Assembly (NCBI GenBank): GCA_913061475.1
Contig: CAJXUN010000006.1
Span: forward strand, 1-64,000
Length of the DNA: 64,000 nucleotides
DNA from: an uncultured Colwellia sp.
Lineage (GTDB): Bacteria > Pseudomonadota > Gammaproteobacteria > Enterobacterales > Alteromonadaceae
Direction: 5' to 3'
Under the pieces are notes generated by a model. The model saw only the letters and a list, made by a program, of their open reading frames with translations, ran no database searches and was not told where the DNA came from. Positions 37,428-46,822 of the stretch are shown here, in pieces. Within the stretch, counting starts at the first letter, position 1; each line of letters starts with the position of its first letter. The translations under genes and the position numbers were made by a program.

Positions 37428-37772
37428 TTATAAATTCAACAGCTTTATCGTCGCATATAATAGCGCTAAACTGATAACAACAAACGCACTCGCCACTAAA
37501 CGAAATATGCCCTTTGCTAAACGATGCTTGAGACCTGAAAACCAACCTTTGGTTGTATGTTCATGGCTTGGCGTATTAACCAGCAAACCAATTAACGCGC
37601 TTAACAGTAAACTCCAGGTGGCTAATAATAAACTAGCAAGCGCATAACTATTTTGCTGTTCAATAGATCCCTTGATAAATAGCAAAACTATCACAAACAA
37701 ACCCATAATAAATATAAAATTTAATATGGGTTTCAAAATAAATAATCGTTGCGCCAAGTTTTTTAGTGTCAT
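37428..37772 (-). CDS. Small membrane protein, function unknown
   Basis: 114 residues with about three transmembrane segments ('FIFIMGLFVIVLLFI', 'ASLLLATWSLLLSALIGLLV' and 'ASAFVVISLALLYATIKLL') and a short basic loop between the second and third. No family is recognised. It precedes the RimJ/L-type gene by 26 bases. Confidence 0.65.
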   Translation of the reverse strand: MTLKNLAQRLFILKPILNFIFIMGLFVIVLLFIKGSIEQQNSYALASLLLATWSLLLSALIGLLVNTPSHEHTTKGWFSGLKHRLAKGIFRLVASAFVVISLALLYATIKLLNL

Positions 37773-37941
37773 GCTATTACCTCTAAAACATAAAGATTAA
37801 AACTACTGATTTTATCTTTTAAAATAAACAGTTAACAAAGCTTCTGGAACTAAAGTACCATTCAATAAGTTTGGCAGATACGCCATGCTATAGGTTACTA
37901 AAATGGCGCTTTATAGCGACTTTACTTCACGGAAATTTATC

Positions 37942-38862
37942 ATGTATAAATATTTAACAGTGTTGCTTATCACCCTTATTCCCTTTGTCAGTGTTAGTAG
38001 CGTAGCGGCACAGTCCGCGTTAACTGACTTTGGCAGTAACCCTGGCGAATTGACCGCAAGTTACGTGCAAGGAGCTAAAGGTAACAAAAATCTGATTGTA
38101 TTGCTCCATGGTTGTGTCCAACAAGGTGAGTTACTTGCACAACAAAGTGGCTTACTGGCATTAGCAAAGCAAAAAAAATTCTCATTACTCATGCCACAGC
38201 AAAGCACAAACAACAATATTAAAGGCTGTTTCAATTGGTTTTCTCAACAAGACATAGAAAGAAACCAAGGAGAGAGTCTGTCGATAAAAAATATGATCAG
38301 TACCGTGAATGCGGAACATAATTTTAGCAATATCTACATCATCGGCCTATCGGCAGGTGGCGCAATGGCCAGTTCGATGCTGGTTAACTACCCTGAACTT
38401 TTTACCGCTGGCGCTATTGTCGCAGGTATACCCTACCCCTGTGCTGATAACCTCATCACCGCAATTGCCTGCATGCGCAGCGGTCCTTCACAAGCGCCAG
38501 CTCAGTTGACAAAATTAGTCAAAAAAATAACCCCTGTACAAACTCAATGGCCGCCCCTATCAATATGGACTGGTAGTCAAGATTTGGTAGTGAACCCTAA
38601 AAATTCCCAACAACTTGCTATCCATTGGGCGCAATTAAGTCAATCATCACAGCAGCCAATTATTAGTAATTACCCTGGTTATAAAATTAGCCAATGGCAA
38701 GGGATAAATAAACGAATAAATGTCGAGCTGATAGAGATCGACAATATGGATCACGGTATTGCCGTAGCGCCGACATTAGAGAATGGCGGCAGTGAAGCAG
38801 CATTTGTAATTAAGGCGCCAATTAGCACCGTTTTATATTTACTCGATGCATGGAAAATATAA
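37942..38862 (+). CDS. Secreted PHB-depolymerase/feruloyl-esterase family hydrolase
   Basis: 306 residues from ATG 37942, where a signal peptide starts ('MYKYLTVLLITLIPFVSVSSVAA'). 'LIVLLHGCVQQGELLAQQSG', the nucleophile elbow 'IIGLSAGGAMASSML' and 'CFNWF' are typical of the Esterase_phd family (extracellular PHB depolymerases and feruloyl/acetylxylan esterases). The C-terminal 'IDNMDHGIAV' supplies the His. The substrate cannot be decided from sequence. It stands alone before a TonB receptor. Confidence 0.85.
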   Translation: MYKYLTVLLITLIPFVSVSSVAAQSALTDFGSNPGELTASYVQGAKGNKNLIVLLHGCVQQGELLAQQSGLLALAKQKKFSLLMPQQSTNNNIKGCFNWFSQQDIERNQGESLSIKNMISTVNAEHNFSNIYIIGLSAGGAMASSMLVNYPELFTAGAIVAGIPYPCADNLITAIACMRSGPSQAPAQLTKLVKKITPVQTQWPPLSIWTGSQDLVVNPKNSQQLAIHWAQLSQSSQQPIISNYPGYKISQWQGINKRINVELIEIDNMDHGIAVAPTLENGGSEAAFVIKAPISTVLYLLDAWKI

Positions 38863-39047
38863 AAAATACAATATAAATTTAATATATAAGCTTTAATTAC
38901 AGTCACTTAATAACTAATAAAGTCAGCATACTACTATAGTACAGATTATCTTCTAGCAAATTTACTATAGAGTTTTATGCACACCAATAAAAAACAATAA
39001 AGTGCGTAAATTAGCAATTTATTAGAAATAATAATACGGGGAAACTT

Positions 39048-41330
39048 ATGAAACCTTATACTGGAAAGCTGAGTTATCTAGCGATAGCAATTTCAGCAGT
39101 ACTTGCTAGTCAAAATGTTATGGCTGCACAAACCAATGAACAGAAAGCAGATGATCCAACCTTAGAGCGTATTGAAGTAACCGCGCGAAAATCTGTTGAG
39201 AATTTGCAAGAAGTGCCGGTAACGATGACCTCGTTAAGCGCTGATGAACTTGCTGAACGTGGCATTGAAATAATCACCGAAGTACAACAGTTCTCTCCAA
39301 ATACGACCTTACAACGTAGCCGTGGTACTAACTCGACTATTACGGCATTCATTCGTGGCGTAGGCCAACAAGACCCATTATGGGGTTACGAAGCTGGTGT
39401 TGGTATTTATATCGATGATGTTTACATTGCCAGACCACAAGGTGCTGTACTCGATTTGCTCGACATTGAGCGAGTTGAAGTGTTGCGTGGCCCACAAGGC
39501 ACACTTTATGGTAAAAATACCATAGGTGGCGCGATAAAATATGTTACCAAAGAAATGTCAGGCGATGCAGAACTGAAAATTCAAGGTACTGTCGGCCAGT
39601 ATAATCAAAAAGACATTAAACTCACCGGACAATACCCGTTGATTGCCGACAAACTTTATATCGGCTTTGGTTTAGCTAATTTACAACGTGACGGCTTTGG
39701 TGAATTTCTAACCTCAGATTTAGCTAATCAAGATAAAGAAAATTACAATAAAGACGTCATGGCTAGCCGTATTAGCCTTGAATATCATGCCACGGATGAT
39801 TTGCTTTTTAGCTTCAACTGGGACAAAACGCAAGACGACTCTAATTCGAAAGGCGGCTATCGCTTACTGCCCAGTTTATTGACTGATGCGCCAGTGCCAG
39901 ACAGCACCTTTGACTCGTACACTAGCTTACCAACCTGGAATGAAGTTGAGTTAGAAGGCATCAGTTTTACCGCTAAATGGGATGTCAGCGACGCCACAAC
40001 ATTAAAATATGTTTTTTCATCACGTGACAGCTATTCGCCAACTAATATCGACTTTGATAACACCTCGTTAAGAATTTTTGATGTCCCGGCTATTTATGAC
40101 GACAAGCAAAAAACCCACGAACTTCAGCTGAATAACATTGGCGATAATTATAAGTTTGTTTCTGGCTTATATTATTATGACGGTGAGTCATGTGGCCAGT
40201 TTGAAGCGATTTTAGAAGTGCTTGGACAAAGTGCGTTTGGTACGCCAGGATTAACGCGTGAAGTCAGTGGTTGTAGTAACTCAAAGAGTAAAGCAATTTA
40301 TGCACAGCTAAGTTATGACCTATCAGAAAAGTGGTCTGTAACGGCTGGAGCGCGTTACACGAAAGATGAAAAAGCGGCCTTAGTACGTAACGGCCTAATC
40401 TTTGATACGGTTTACCCTGAGTCAGGTTGGATTGACGGTTATGTTCGCCCTGAAGGTGATTTAGTGCCGATTGTGCTTGATGATGAAGATGACTGGTCTA
40501 AGTTTACCCCGCGTATTGGTGTTGAATATCAAGCCAACAATGACTTAATGTTCTTCACAAGTTTTTCCCAAGGTTTTAAATCTGGCACATTTAACCCCAG
40601 AGCAACCACCGCAGAGCCAGCAGCAAATCCTGAAGACGTTGACTCGTTTGAAATAGGAATGAAAAGTGAATGGATAAACAATCGTCTACGCGCCAACATC
40701 ACACTTTTCTCTCTTGATCATAAAAATCGTCAATATATTTCAGTGCTGCCAAGTGCTGATGCTACTGAGCTAAACCAACGCTTAGGCAATATTGGTAGTT
40801 CAGACGCTACCGGCATTGAAGCCGAGTTTACTTATTTAGCCACAGAAGATCTAATGCTATCAGCGAGCTTTGGCTTTATTGATTCTGAATTTAAAGATGT
40901 CCTTGATACTGATCCAGTTACCGGTGAACAGTTTGATAAATCAGATTCATTCTCCATTTCAAATACCCCTGATTACACCTTTAACTTAGGGGTGAATTAC
41001 ACCATTGAATCAAGTGTCGGTGACGTTATTATTAACGCTAGTTACTACTATCGTGACGATTATGTGTTATTTGAAGAAAATAGTTTACTGACACAAGATG
41101 GTTATGGTTTAGCCAATGTAAGTGTTGTTTGGTACAGTGACGACGGCAATTGGAATGCAGGCTTACATGTGAAAAACTTAACAGATGAAGATTATATGAT
41201 CGGCGGCTACCAGTTCGTTGCACCACTAGAAGACGGTGGCTTTGCTCCCGGATTAGGCGGTGATAATACTTTGATTGGTTATTACGGTGACCCAAGAACA
41301 GTATCTTTAACCGTCGGATACCAATTTTAA
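39048..41330 (+). CDS. TonB-dependent outer-membrane receptor, ligand unknown
   Basis: 760 residues. A signal peptide (about 1-26) is followed by a TonB box ('LERIEVTAR'), a plug domain ('NLQEVPVTMTSLSADELAERG', 'RGVGQQDPLWG', 'VEVLRGPQGTLYGKNTIGGAIKYVTK') and a 22-strand barrel ending in Phe ('TVSLTVGYQF'). The plug resembles siderophore/vitamin/cyclic-compound type receptors rather than the polysaccharide type. A GGGGAAAC site precedes the start. It ends in a strong terminator. Confidence 0.93.
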   Translation: MKPYTGKLSYLAIAISAVLASQNVMAAQTNEQKADDPTLERIEVTARKSVENLQEVPVTMTSLSADELAERGIEIITEVQQFSPNTTLQRSRGTNSTITAFIRGVGQQDPLWGYEAGVGIYIDDVYIARPQGAVLDLLDIERVEVLRGPQGTLYGKNTIGGAIKYVTKEMSGDAELKIQGTVGQYNQKDIKLTGQYPLIADKLYIGFGLANLQRDGFGEFLTSDLANQDKENYNKDVMASRISLEYHATDDLLFSFNWDKTQDDSNSKGGYRLLPSLLTDAPVPDSTFDSYTSLPTWNEVELEGISFTAKWDVSDATTLKYVFSSRDSYSPTNIDFDNTSLRIFDVPAIYDDKQKTHELQLNNIGDNYKFVSGLYYYDGESCGQFEAILEVLGQSAFGTPGLTREVSGCSNSKSKAIYAQLSYDLSEKWSVTAGARYTKDEKAALVRNGLIFDTVYPESGWIDGYVRPEGDLVPIVLDDEDDWSKFTPRIGVEYQANNDLMFFTSFSQGFKSGTFNPRATTAEPAANPEDVDSFEIGMKSEWINNRLRANITLFSLDHKNRQYISVLPSADATELNQRLGNIGSSDATGIEAEFTYLATEDLMLSASFGFIDSEFKDVLDTDPVTGEQFDKSDSFSISNTPDYTFNLGVNYTIESSVGDVIINASYYYRDDYVLFEENSLLTQDGYGLANVSVVWYSDDGNWNAGLHVKNLTDEDYMIGGYQFVAPLEDGGFAPGLGGDNTLIGYYGDPRTVSLTVGYQF

Positions 41331-41365
41331 TTGCTTGTGTTATTGTTTTAACCTTAGCACTAAAG

Positions 41366-41390
41366 AGAGCTGAACTACTCAGCTCTTTTT
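41366..41390 (+). terminator. Terminator after the TonB receptor gene
   Basis: AGAGCTGA (41366-41373) and TCAGCTCT (41379-41386) with a 5-base loop are followed by TTTTT. The next start codon is only 28 bases further on. Confidence 0.88.
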
Positions 41391-41417
41391 CATTTAGATA
41401 TGAGATCGGAGTTATCT

Positions 41418-42086
41418 ATGTCAACAGCAAAAGTGATCATCGCCGACGATCACCCCTTATTTCGTACCGCATTAAAACAAGCCATAGTGGAATGTATCGA
41501 TGATGACGAAACCTTAGAAGTAGATAACTTTCACGACTTACTCAAAGCCGTAACCACTAACAACAGCTTAGAAATTGTATTTCTCGATTTACATATGCCC
41601 GGTAACGATGGCTTTACCGGCTTAACCCAATTGCAAAATCATTTTCCCGATATCGTGGTGATCATGGTGTCGTCAGACGATAATTCAGAAACCATGCAAA
41701 AAGCGATTAACTTTGGCGCCGCGGCATTTATTCCGAAATCTGCAGATTTAGCCACTATCTCGCAGGCTATTGATACGGTATTAGACGGTGGTATTTGGTT
41801 GCCAAAACATATTGAATTTAATGCCGATCAACAAATCGATTTTGCCCATCAAAAATTGGCTAAACAGTTAAGCCAACTCACGCCACAACAATATATAGTT
41901 TTAACGCAAATTGCTGACGGTCAGTTAAATAAACAAATTGCCTATGATTTGGATATCAAAGAAACCACGGTCAAAAAGCATGTTTCTGCAATTTTGCTAA
42001 AATTAGAAGTGAATAATCGCACATTGGCGGGTCTTGCTTATCAACAACTTATGCTGACGCCAACACAGCACCTTAACGTTTCTTAA
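41418..42086 (+). CDS. LuxR/NarL-family response regulator, CrbR/ErdR-like
   Basis: 222 residues from ATG 41418 (GGAG seven bases upstream). The receiver has acidic 'IIADDHP', phosphorylatable D57 in 'FLDLHMPGNDGFTG' and 'FIPKSADLATI'. The C-terminal LuxR helix-turn-helix is 'LTPQQYIVLTQIADGQLNKQIAYDLDIKETTVKKHVSAILLKL'. The 'LDLHMPG-DGF-GL' and 'PKSA' pattern resembles regulators of acetate/alcohol metabolism (CrbR, ErdR). No kinase is adjacent; the CrbS-type hybrid kinase at 60013-63498 is a candidate partner. It starts just 28 bases after a terminator. Confidence 0.85.
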   Translation: MSTAKVIIADDHPLFRTALKQAIVECIDDDETLEVDNFHDLLKAVTTNNSLEIVFLDLHMPGNDGFTGLTQLQNHFPDIVVIMVSSDDNSETMQKAINFGAAAFIPKSADLATISQAIDTVLDGGIWLPKHIEFNADQQIDFAHQKLAKQLSQLTPQQYIVLTQIADGQLNKQIAYDLDIKETTVKKHVSAILLKLEVNNRTLAGLAYQQLMLTPTQHLNVS

Positions 42087-42108
42087 TTGCGTTGATAAAG
42101 GTCGACAG

Positions 42109-42130
42109 CTACCTTAGGTTGAGAAGGTAG
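42109..42130. other. Small hairpin after the response regulator
   Basis: CTACCTT (42109-42115) pairs with AAGGTAG (42124-42130). No T-run follows. CTACCTTAG here is the reverse complement of the CTAAGGTAG repeated upstream of the transporter at 63.7 kb. Confidence 0.35.
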
Positions 42131-42291
42131 AGCGAGTTTAAAGCCTGGTGGTAAGAAGCATTAGAGAGCAGCTGGTCTTAGTAACAATAAGCCCTGTTAA
42201 AGTAAGCAATGCGTAATTTAAAACTGTATCAGTGCATTGATGCGACCTAGTGGCATTTTTCTTCAATTAGTCAATAGTAGTAAACCACAAC

Positions 42292-42474
42292 TTAACGACC
42301 AGCCTTGCTCTTCTTTTTACCAATAACGCCAAACCAAAAGCTAAGCTCTAAAATTACGCCTAAGGCAACAAATAACACTATCCCCTGTGAAAATCCATAA
42401 CTGTATGACGCTAATGCAGCGAATAATAACACTAAAAGAATAAGCCATTTTTTAATCATATTGTTTACGTCCAT
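42292..42474 (-). CDS. Very small membrane protein, function unknown
   Basis: 60 residues: two hydrophobic segments ('WLILLVLLFAALASYSYGF' and 'GIVLFVALGVILELSFWFGVI') with a basic tail 'GKKKSKAGR' that suggests a cytoplasmic C-terminus. No family is recognised. The composition is that of a genuine small membrane protein. Confidence 0.5.
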   Translation of the reverse strand: MDVNNMIKKWLILLVLLFAALASYSYGFSQGIVLFVALGVILELSFWFGVIGKKKSKAGR

Positions 42475-42732
42475 TTAAATAAAAACCTTCGATATATGAA
42501 TGTACTGCAAAATTATTTTTTTCACAAATAACGGCTGTAAGCATTTATGTCATAAACTTTGCCAGTTTTAAGAAAAAACGCCTGTTTATCATTGAATAAT
42601 TGCTAGACATAGCCGAGTCAACGGTACAAAAGCATGAGTTACTTATTTTACGGCTATTTTCATAATGACAGATCAAAAGAAGGCTACTTAGCGAGGGGAT
42701 CGGATATTTATATTATGTTTGCTAACAAATTG

Positions 42733-43038
42733 TTAAAAGCCACTTACGACAATTAACACGATAGCAACTATGAAATACTTATAACTTGCAGGAGAAAAAA
42801 CATCGGTAGATGTGCGCCACAATTTAACGGGAATGGCTAATGTTTTTGGCGATAATAAAATACCACGCATTAATGATAAAACCCCGACTGCCCCCGCTAC
42901 ATCGCCAAAATCTATCACATGAGATTGATAAAATTGTACTACTTGTACAACGACAACCAACACCATAAAAGCTTTGATTAAGTTTGAACTGCGTTGAATC
43001 TTACGTGCTTGATCTTTCACTGAATTCAAATTCTCCAT
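42733..43038 (-). CDS. Small membrane protein, function unknown
   Basis: 101 residues with hydrophobic stretches 'IKAFMVLVVVVQVVQFY', a weaker middle segment ('VAGAVGVLSLMRGILL') and 'YFIVAIVLIVVSGF' at the very C-terminus. It has an amphipathic, basic N-terminus. No family is recognised. It lies downstream of the XRE-type regulator at 43171-43596 on the same strand (132-base gap). Confidence 0.5.
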   Translation of the reverse strand: MENLNSVKDQARKIQRSSNLIKAFMVLVVVVQVVQFYQSHVIDFGDVAGAVGVLSLMRGILLSPKTLAIPVKLWRTSTDVFSPASYKYFIVAIVLIVVSGF

Positions 43039-43170
43039 AATACCAATAACATATATTAAACCAAACCTAATAGCCTAGCTATAACAGTGCACATATAGCT
43101 GGCAAGAATAAACTATGAACGCGTAAAAAGCTAACGACCTACAGCATCTACTGCCTAACTTATTTACTTG

Positions 43171-43596
43171 CTATTCAAGTACTTCCCTTTGCAAAATAGC
43201 GACCATATTACCGGTTTTTGTTGACCACTGACCTTGTGCTAACTCTGGGGTTAATATTTGCACCACAAGCCAACCTTGCTGACCTTCTTGATTAAATATT
43301 TCGACAAAATCAGGTAGCGTTGGCTTTTTAAAGCCGGTCAGAAAACCTTCTTTATTTTCTATTTCTAGCATTTTATATTGGTATTTTTTCATTTTTACTA
43401 TTTCGACATAATCAAGCGCTGCAATATTGAGTTCAAAAACAGCGGCTAGTGCTTTTTTAGATTGCAGTGATGAGGATGCTTCGTTTTCAATGCGCTGTAT
43501 TGTTCTTAGGTTTAACCCTGAGGCTATCGCAAGTTCATCTTGCGACCAAAACTTCTGTTTTCTCAATTCAACAACTAAGTTTGCATTAATTTTCAT
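43171..43596 (-). CDS. XRE-type helix-turn-helix protein with DUF4177-like C-terminus
   Basis: 141 residues. The N-terminal Cro/C1-type helix-turn-helix is 'LVVELRKQKFWSQDELAIASGLNLRTIQRIENE' (about 7-40). The C-terminal domain (about 70-138) has 'KYQYKMLEI', 'IFNQEGQQGWLVVQI' and 'MVAILQRE', the DUF4177 pattern of short beta proteins. Probably a transcriptional regulator. A CGGAT-loop-ATCCG inverted repeat just upstream (about 43621-43640) could be its own operator. Confidence 0.75.
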   Translation of the reverse strand: MKINANLVVELRKQKFWSQDELAIASGLNLRTIQRIENEASSSLQSKKALAAVFELNIAALDYVEIVKMKKYQYKMLEIENKEGFLTGFKKPTLPDFVEIFNQEGQQGWLVVQILTPELAQGQWSTKTGNMVAILQREVLE

Positions 43597-44025
43597 AACG
43601 ACCTAATTAGCGATTATTATACGGATCATTGAACTATCCGCAGATATAATGAAAAAGTCTACGACAACTCAACGAAATCATCGCGACAACAATACGACAC
43701 TTTAACGACACAAAGACAGCGAGTAAATCGACAGAGGTGAAAAACGCATATATTTATCATTTAGTTTAAAAATCGATAACCATAACCGTAGTTTTTCAGC
43801 AAATAAAATGTCAATACCAATCAGCGAAAAACGAAAAAACAAGCAACTGATTTTATTGATTATTTCATCAAGAAAAGCCGTAACTATACGTGCTAATTAT
43901 CGCTAATATTTTTCTACATGATAAATAAACACTCACTGGCGGTATTATAATTAATGCAATATAGGCTTGAAAAAATACAATTCAACATCATAGTTAATTA
44001 TATCAACCAACGTTAAGTAGTCATT
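43597..44025. other. AT-rich intergenic stretch between divergent genes
   Basis: 429 bases. It holds a short inverted repeat CGGAT…ATCCG near 43621-43640 and several scattered CGACA words at 43660-43720, and otherwise no gene or terminator that I can see. Confidence 0.3.
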
Positions 44026-44328
44026 TTGGCAAAATATTTCTTAAACATCCTTTTATTAATCTTAACTTGCTCGTTTTTAGGGCATGTTACTGAGGATATA
44101 TATCAAACACCTAGTGCGGATAAAGCCACATTAGTTGATGTAGACTTGTTTGGGAAGAATGAAGCAAAAGACGATGTTGATCCTCTTGATGTCATTACAC
44201 CGTCTCAACAATCACGTTTATACTTAAAATTATTAGCTGAGCAATGTACATTCGAACCGTCATGTTTAGATAACGATACACCCAGCACACTTAATATTAG
44301 AGCCCCGCCCTACCTGATCATCACCTAA
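44026..44328 (+). CDS. Possible small exported protein, function unknown
   Basis: 100 residues beginning at TTG (no ATG fits). The N-terminus is hydrophobic ('YFLNILLLILTCSFLGHV'), compatible with a signal peptide. The rest is acidic and contains two cysteines ('EQCTFEPSCLD'). No recognised family and no clear ribosome binding site, so it may not be a gene. Confidence 0.35.
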   Translation: MAKYFLNILLLILTCSFLGHVTEDIYQTPSADKATLVDVDLFGKNEAKDDVDPLDVITPSQQSRLYLKLLAEQCTFEPSCLDNDTPSTLNIRAPPYLIIT

Positions 44329-44513
44329 TTAAATAAAAGTTTAACTTTAGGTTTTTAACGTTCAAATTTTACGTTATACCGTTTTTCAACGGCCATTGTT
44401 AAATCAACATCAATTAGCTATTAACCTGCGCGTAATTATCAATCAGGAGATACTTTAACGGTCTCTCAAACTACGGCATGAATAGCTCATTATTTAAAAG
44501 ATTAGAGGTAGTT

Positions 44514-45074
44514 ATGAAAAATTTACATTTATTTGATCTCGAAAAAGTCGACAATATTATTTCCCCTGAGTATTTCGAACAAGCAACAATAAACTCACCA
44601 GCAACAACTATATTTACCGATTTCAAAGCACATATCCCGTTGAAAATCGAAGCCAATACACGAGCGATTGATGCTTTAAACTTAATGATAAAATCACATG
44701 TGCAAATGAAAATTGTGATCTCTAAAACAGATGAGTTTTTAGGAATCGTTAGCACAAAAGAATTAACTGAGCAGCGTATCGTCAGTGAGGTTGCCAAAGG
44801 TACGCCTCGCGATGAAATACTGGTGGAAGAAATGATGATACCGCGTCAATCTTTATCAGTATTTGACTACCAAGAGCTTGAACGGTCAAAAGTATGCGAC
44901 GTGATATTTGCCTTAGAACAAAATGGCCTAAATCATTGTTTGGTTGTCGATAGAACTGAGCATCAAATTCGAGGGGTTATTTCATCCAGTGACATCGCAA
45001 GAAAACTTCATTTACCGATCATGCTTAATGATAACAATTCATTTAGTCGGGTTTTTGCACTGGTCAATGGCTAA
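44514..45074 (+). CDS. CBS-domain pair protein
   Basis: 186 residues from ATG 44514, chosen for its AGAGGT site. Two CBS motifs are present: 'IEANTRAIDALNLMIKSHVQMKIVISKTDEFLGIVSTKEL' and 'CDVIFALEQNGLNHCLVVDRTEHQIRGVISSSDIARKL'. CBS pairs bind adenine nucleotides or similar ligands; no effector domain is attached, so it is likely a stand-alone energy or ligand sensor. It converges on the alginate operon. Confidence 0.85.
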   Translation: MKNLHLFDLEKVDNIISPEYFEQATINSPATTIFTDFKAHIPLKIEANTRAIDALNLMIKSHVQMKIVISKTDEFLGIVSTKELTEQRIVSEVAKGTPRDEILVEEMMIPRQSLSVFDYQELERSKVCDVIFALEQNGLNHCLVVDRTEHQIRGVISSSDIARKLHLPIMLNDNNSFSRVFALVNG

Positions 45075-45133
45075 ACCGATTTAGCGGGTTGTTAGCGGTA
45101 TTATTATCTTACGATCAACTCATGTTAATTATT

Positions 45134-45173
45134 AACCTTGAACTCAGTCAATAGCCCTGCTGAATTCAAGGTT
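45134..45173. other. Long hairpin between convergent genes
   Basis: AACCTTGAACTCAG (45134-45147) pairs with CTGAATTCAAGGTT (45160-45173) at 13 of 14 positions around a 12-base loop, 10 bases past the eda stop. No clean T-run on either side. It probably protects or ends the alginate-operon mRNA and the CBS gene mRNA. Confidence 0.5.
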
Positions 45174-45183
45174 AAGTAAAGCT

Positions 45184-45801
45184 TTAGACTTGCGCCGCTT
45201 TGCAGGCTTGTGTGATCTGCGACCATTGTTGATTTGCCACCCACTCCGGTGTCGCAATCCAAGTACCACCAACAGCAAAAACATTCTTTAAAGCCAAGTA
45301 CTCTTGTTGATTATGATTATTAATACCACCGGTAGGACAAAAAGCTATATCCTGAAAAACTGCCGCCATAGCTTTTAAAAATGGTGCACCGCCAGATAAT
45401 GAAGCAGGAAAGAGTTTCAGTTCGCTATAGCCAAACTCCCTCGCTAGCAAAATGTCTGAAGCAGTAGACACACCAGGTAGAACAGGCACCGTACAGTCTG
45501 ACAAATGCGTTAATAAGCTTTTAGATATGGTCGGTGTAATAATAAAATCACTACCTGCGTCTAATGCTTGCTTTAAAATATCAGCATCGATTACCGTGCC
45601 GGCACCGACTTTTAACTCAGGGAACTTTGCCTTAAGCGCTTTGATAACATCCAATGATGCTGGAGTCCTTAGTACCACTTCAACCAGATATATACCGGCG
45701 GCTAACATCGCTTTCGCAATGGCTAAACCTTCAGACACTGAGTTTGCGTGAATGATAGGTAACAATGTTTGCTTGCCCATGAGGGTGGAGAATGACTTCA
45801 T
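45184..45801 (-). CDS. eda: KDPG aldolase
   Basis: 205 residues of the KDPG/KHG aldolase family: 'VEVVLRTPASLDVIKALK' with the catalytic Glu, 'GAGTVIDADILKQALDAGSDFIITPT', 'LKLFPASLSGG' with the Schiff-base Lys, and 'FCPTGGINNHN'. It splits 2-keto-3-deoxy-6-phosphogluconate to pyruvate and glyceraldehyde 3-phosphate. It is the last gene of the alginate operon, 19 bases after kdgK, so it completes the pathway of that locus. Confidence 0.95.
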   Translation of the reverse strand: MKSFSTLMGKQTLLPIIHANSVSEGLAIAKAMLAAGIYLVEVVLRTPASLDVIKALKAKFPELKVGAGTVIDADILKQALDAGSDFIITPTISKSLLTHLSDCTVPVLPGVSTASDILLAREFGYSELKLFPASLSGGAPFLKAMAAVFQDIAFCPTGGINNHNQQEYLALKNVFAVGGTWIATPEWVANQQWSQITQACKAAQV

Positions 45802-45820
45802 GAATGTTCCTTAATAAACT

Positions 45821-46771
45821 TTAAATGGCTGCCAGTTGAGCTTTAATAAATCTGCCAAACTCATCTGCTGGTGCAATAGCACCTTTATGCTGAATAACGA
45901 AGCCCGCGGCTTTTGACGCTAAGGCAATTGCATCGCTGATGTCATAACCGTATATACGGGCACCAAGATAAACGCCATTAAAAGAGTCGCCAGCAGACGT
46001 GGTGTCGACGACGTTTGCTACCGGTGTTATCAAAAATTCAGTGCTGACACCATTAACAACCACTAAAATGCCTTGTTCACCATTTTTAATAATTAACTCA
46101 TTTAAAGCAAAATGCTGACAATAATTATAAACTTGCTCAACGCTGTTCATGCCAAATAATTGCTCAAAATCATCAACACCAGGCAAGGATAAATTAGATT
46201 TTTCAAATGCTAACTCAAACTGTTCTTGCGCCTCTTTAGGGCCACTCCACAAGCGTGGACGATAATTAGGATCAAAAACAATTTGTACGCCTGCGGCTTT
46301 TAATTTATCAATCAACGTCCAAAATTGTGCTCTTGCTTCGGGTTCGATAACCGCTAAAGAAATTCCGGAGAAAAAGAACATATCACCGGTCGATAACTGC
46401 GTTATAACGTCATCACTAATATGCTGCATAACTTGCCGAGCAGCAGAGTTTTCACGCCAATAAGTGAAACTGCGCTCACCCTGTGCGTCTAGTTGAATAG
46501 AATACAAGCCTGGAATTTTTGTCGCCGAAGTAAAAACAAAATCAGAACTAATGTTTTCGTTGTCAAAATACTTAATCATATCAAGACTAAATTGGTCTTT
46601 ACCTACGGCAGTCACTAAATGCACATTCAGCTCAGCAAAAGTGCGCTTTAGGTAAACAGCTGTATTAAAAACATCTCCAGCAAATGATTGCTGCATGGTG
46701 TTTGATGATTTACCTTGCGAAGTTGCCATCAATTCAATCATGCACTCACCGAATAAAAAAATGTTTTTCAT
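45821..46771 (-). CDS. kdgK: 2-keto-3-deoxygluconate kinase
   Basis: 316 residues of the PfkB/ribokinase family: 'FGECMIELMATSQGK' at the start, 'QSFAGDVFNTAVYLKR' and the C-terminal anion-hole motif 'VDTTSAGDSFNGVYLG'. It phosphorylates KDG produced by the DEH reductase. ATG at 46771 is preferred over an in-frame TTG two codons earlier. It lies between the MFS transporter and eda. Confidence 0.94.
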   Translation of the reverse strand: MKNIFLFGECMIELMATSQGKSSNTMQQSFAGDVFNTAVYLKRTFAELNVHLVTAVGKDQFSLDMIKYFDNENISSDFVFTSATKIPGLYSIQLDAQGERSFTYWRENSAARQVMQHISDDVITQLSTGDMFFFSGISLAVIEPEARAQFWTLIDKLKAAGVQIVFDPNYRPRLWSGPKEAQEQFELAFEKSNLSLPGVDDFEQLFGMNSVEQVYNYCQHFALNELIIKNGEQGILVVVNGVSTEFLITPVANVVDTTSAGDSFNGVYLGARIYGYDISDAIALASKAAGFVIQHKGAIAPADEFGRFIKAQLAAI

Positions 46772-46822
46772 TAACAAGCCCTATTAACTGTAATTAAAAA
46801 TTTTCTAAAATATGTCATAACG

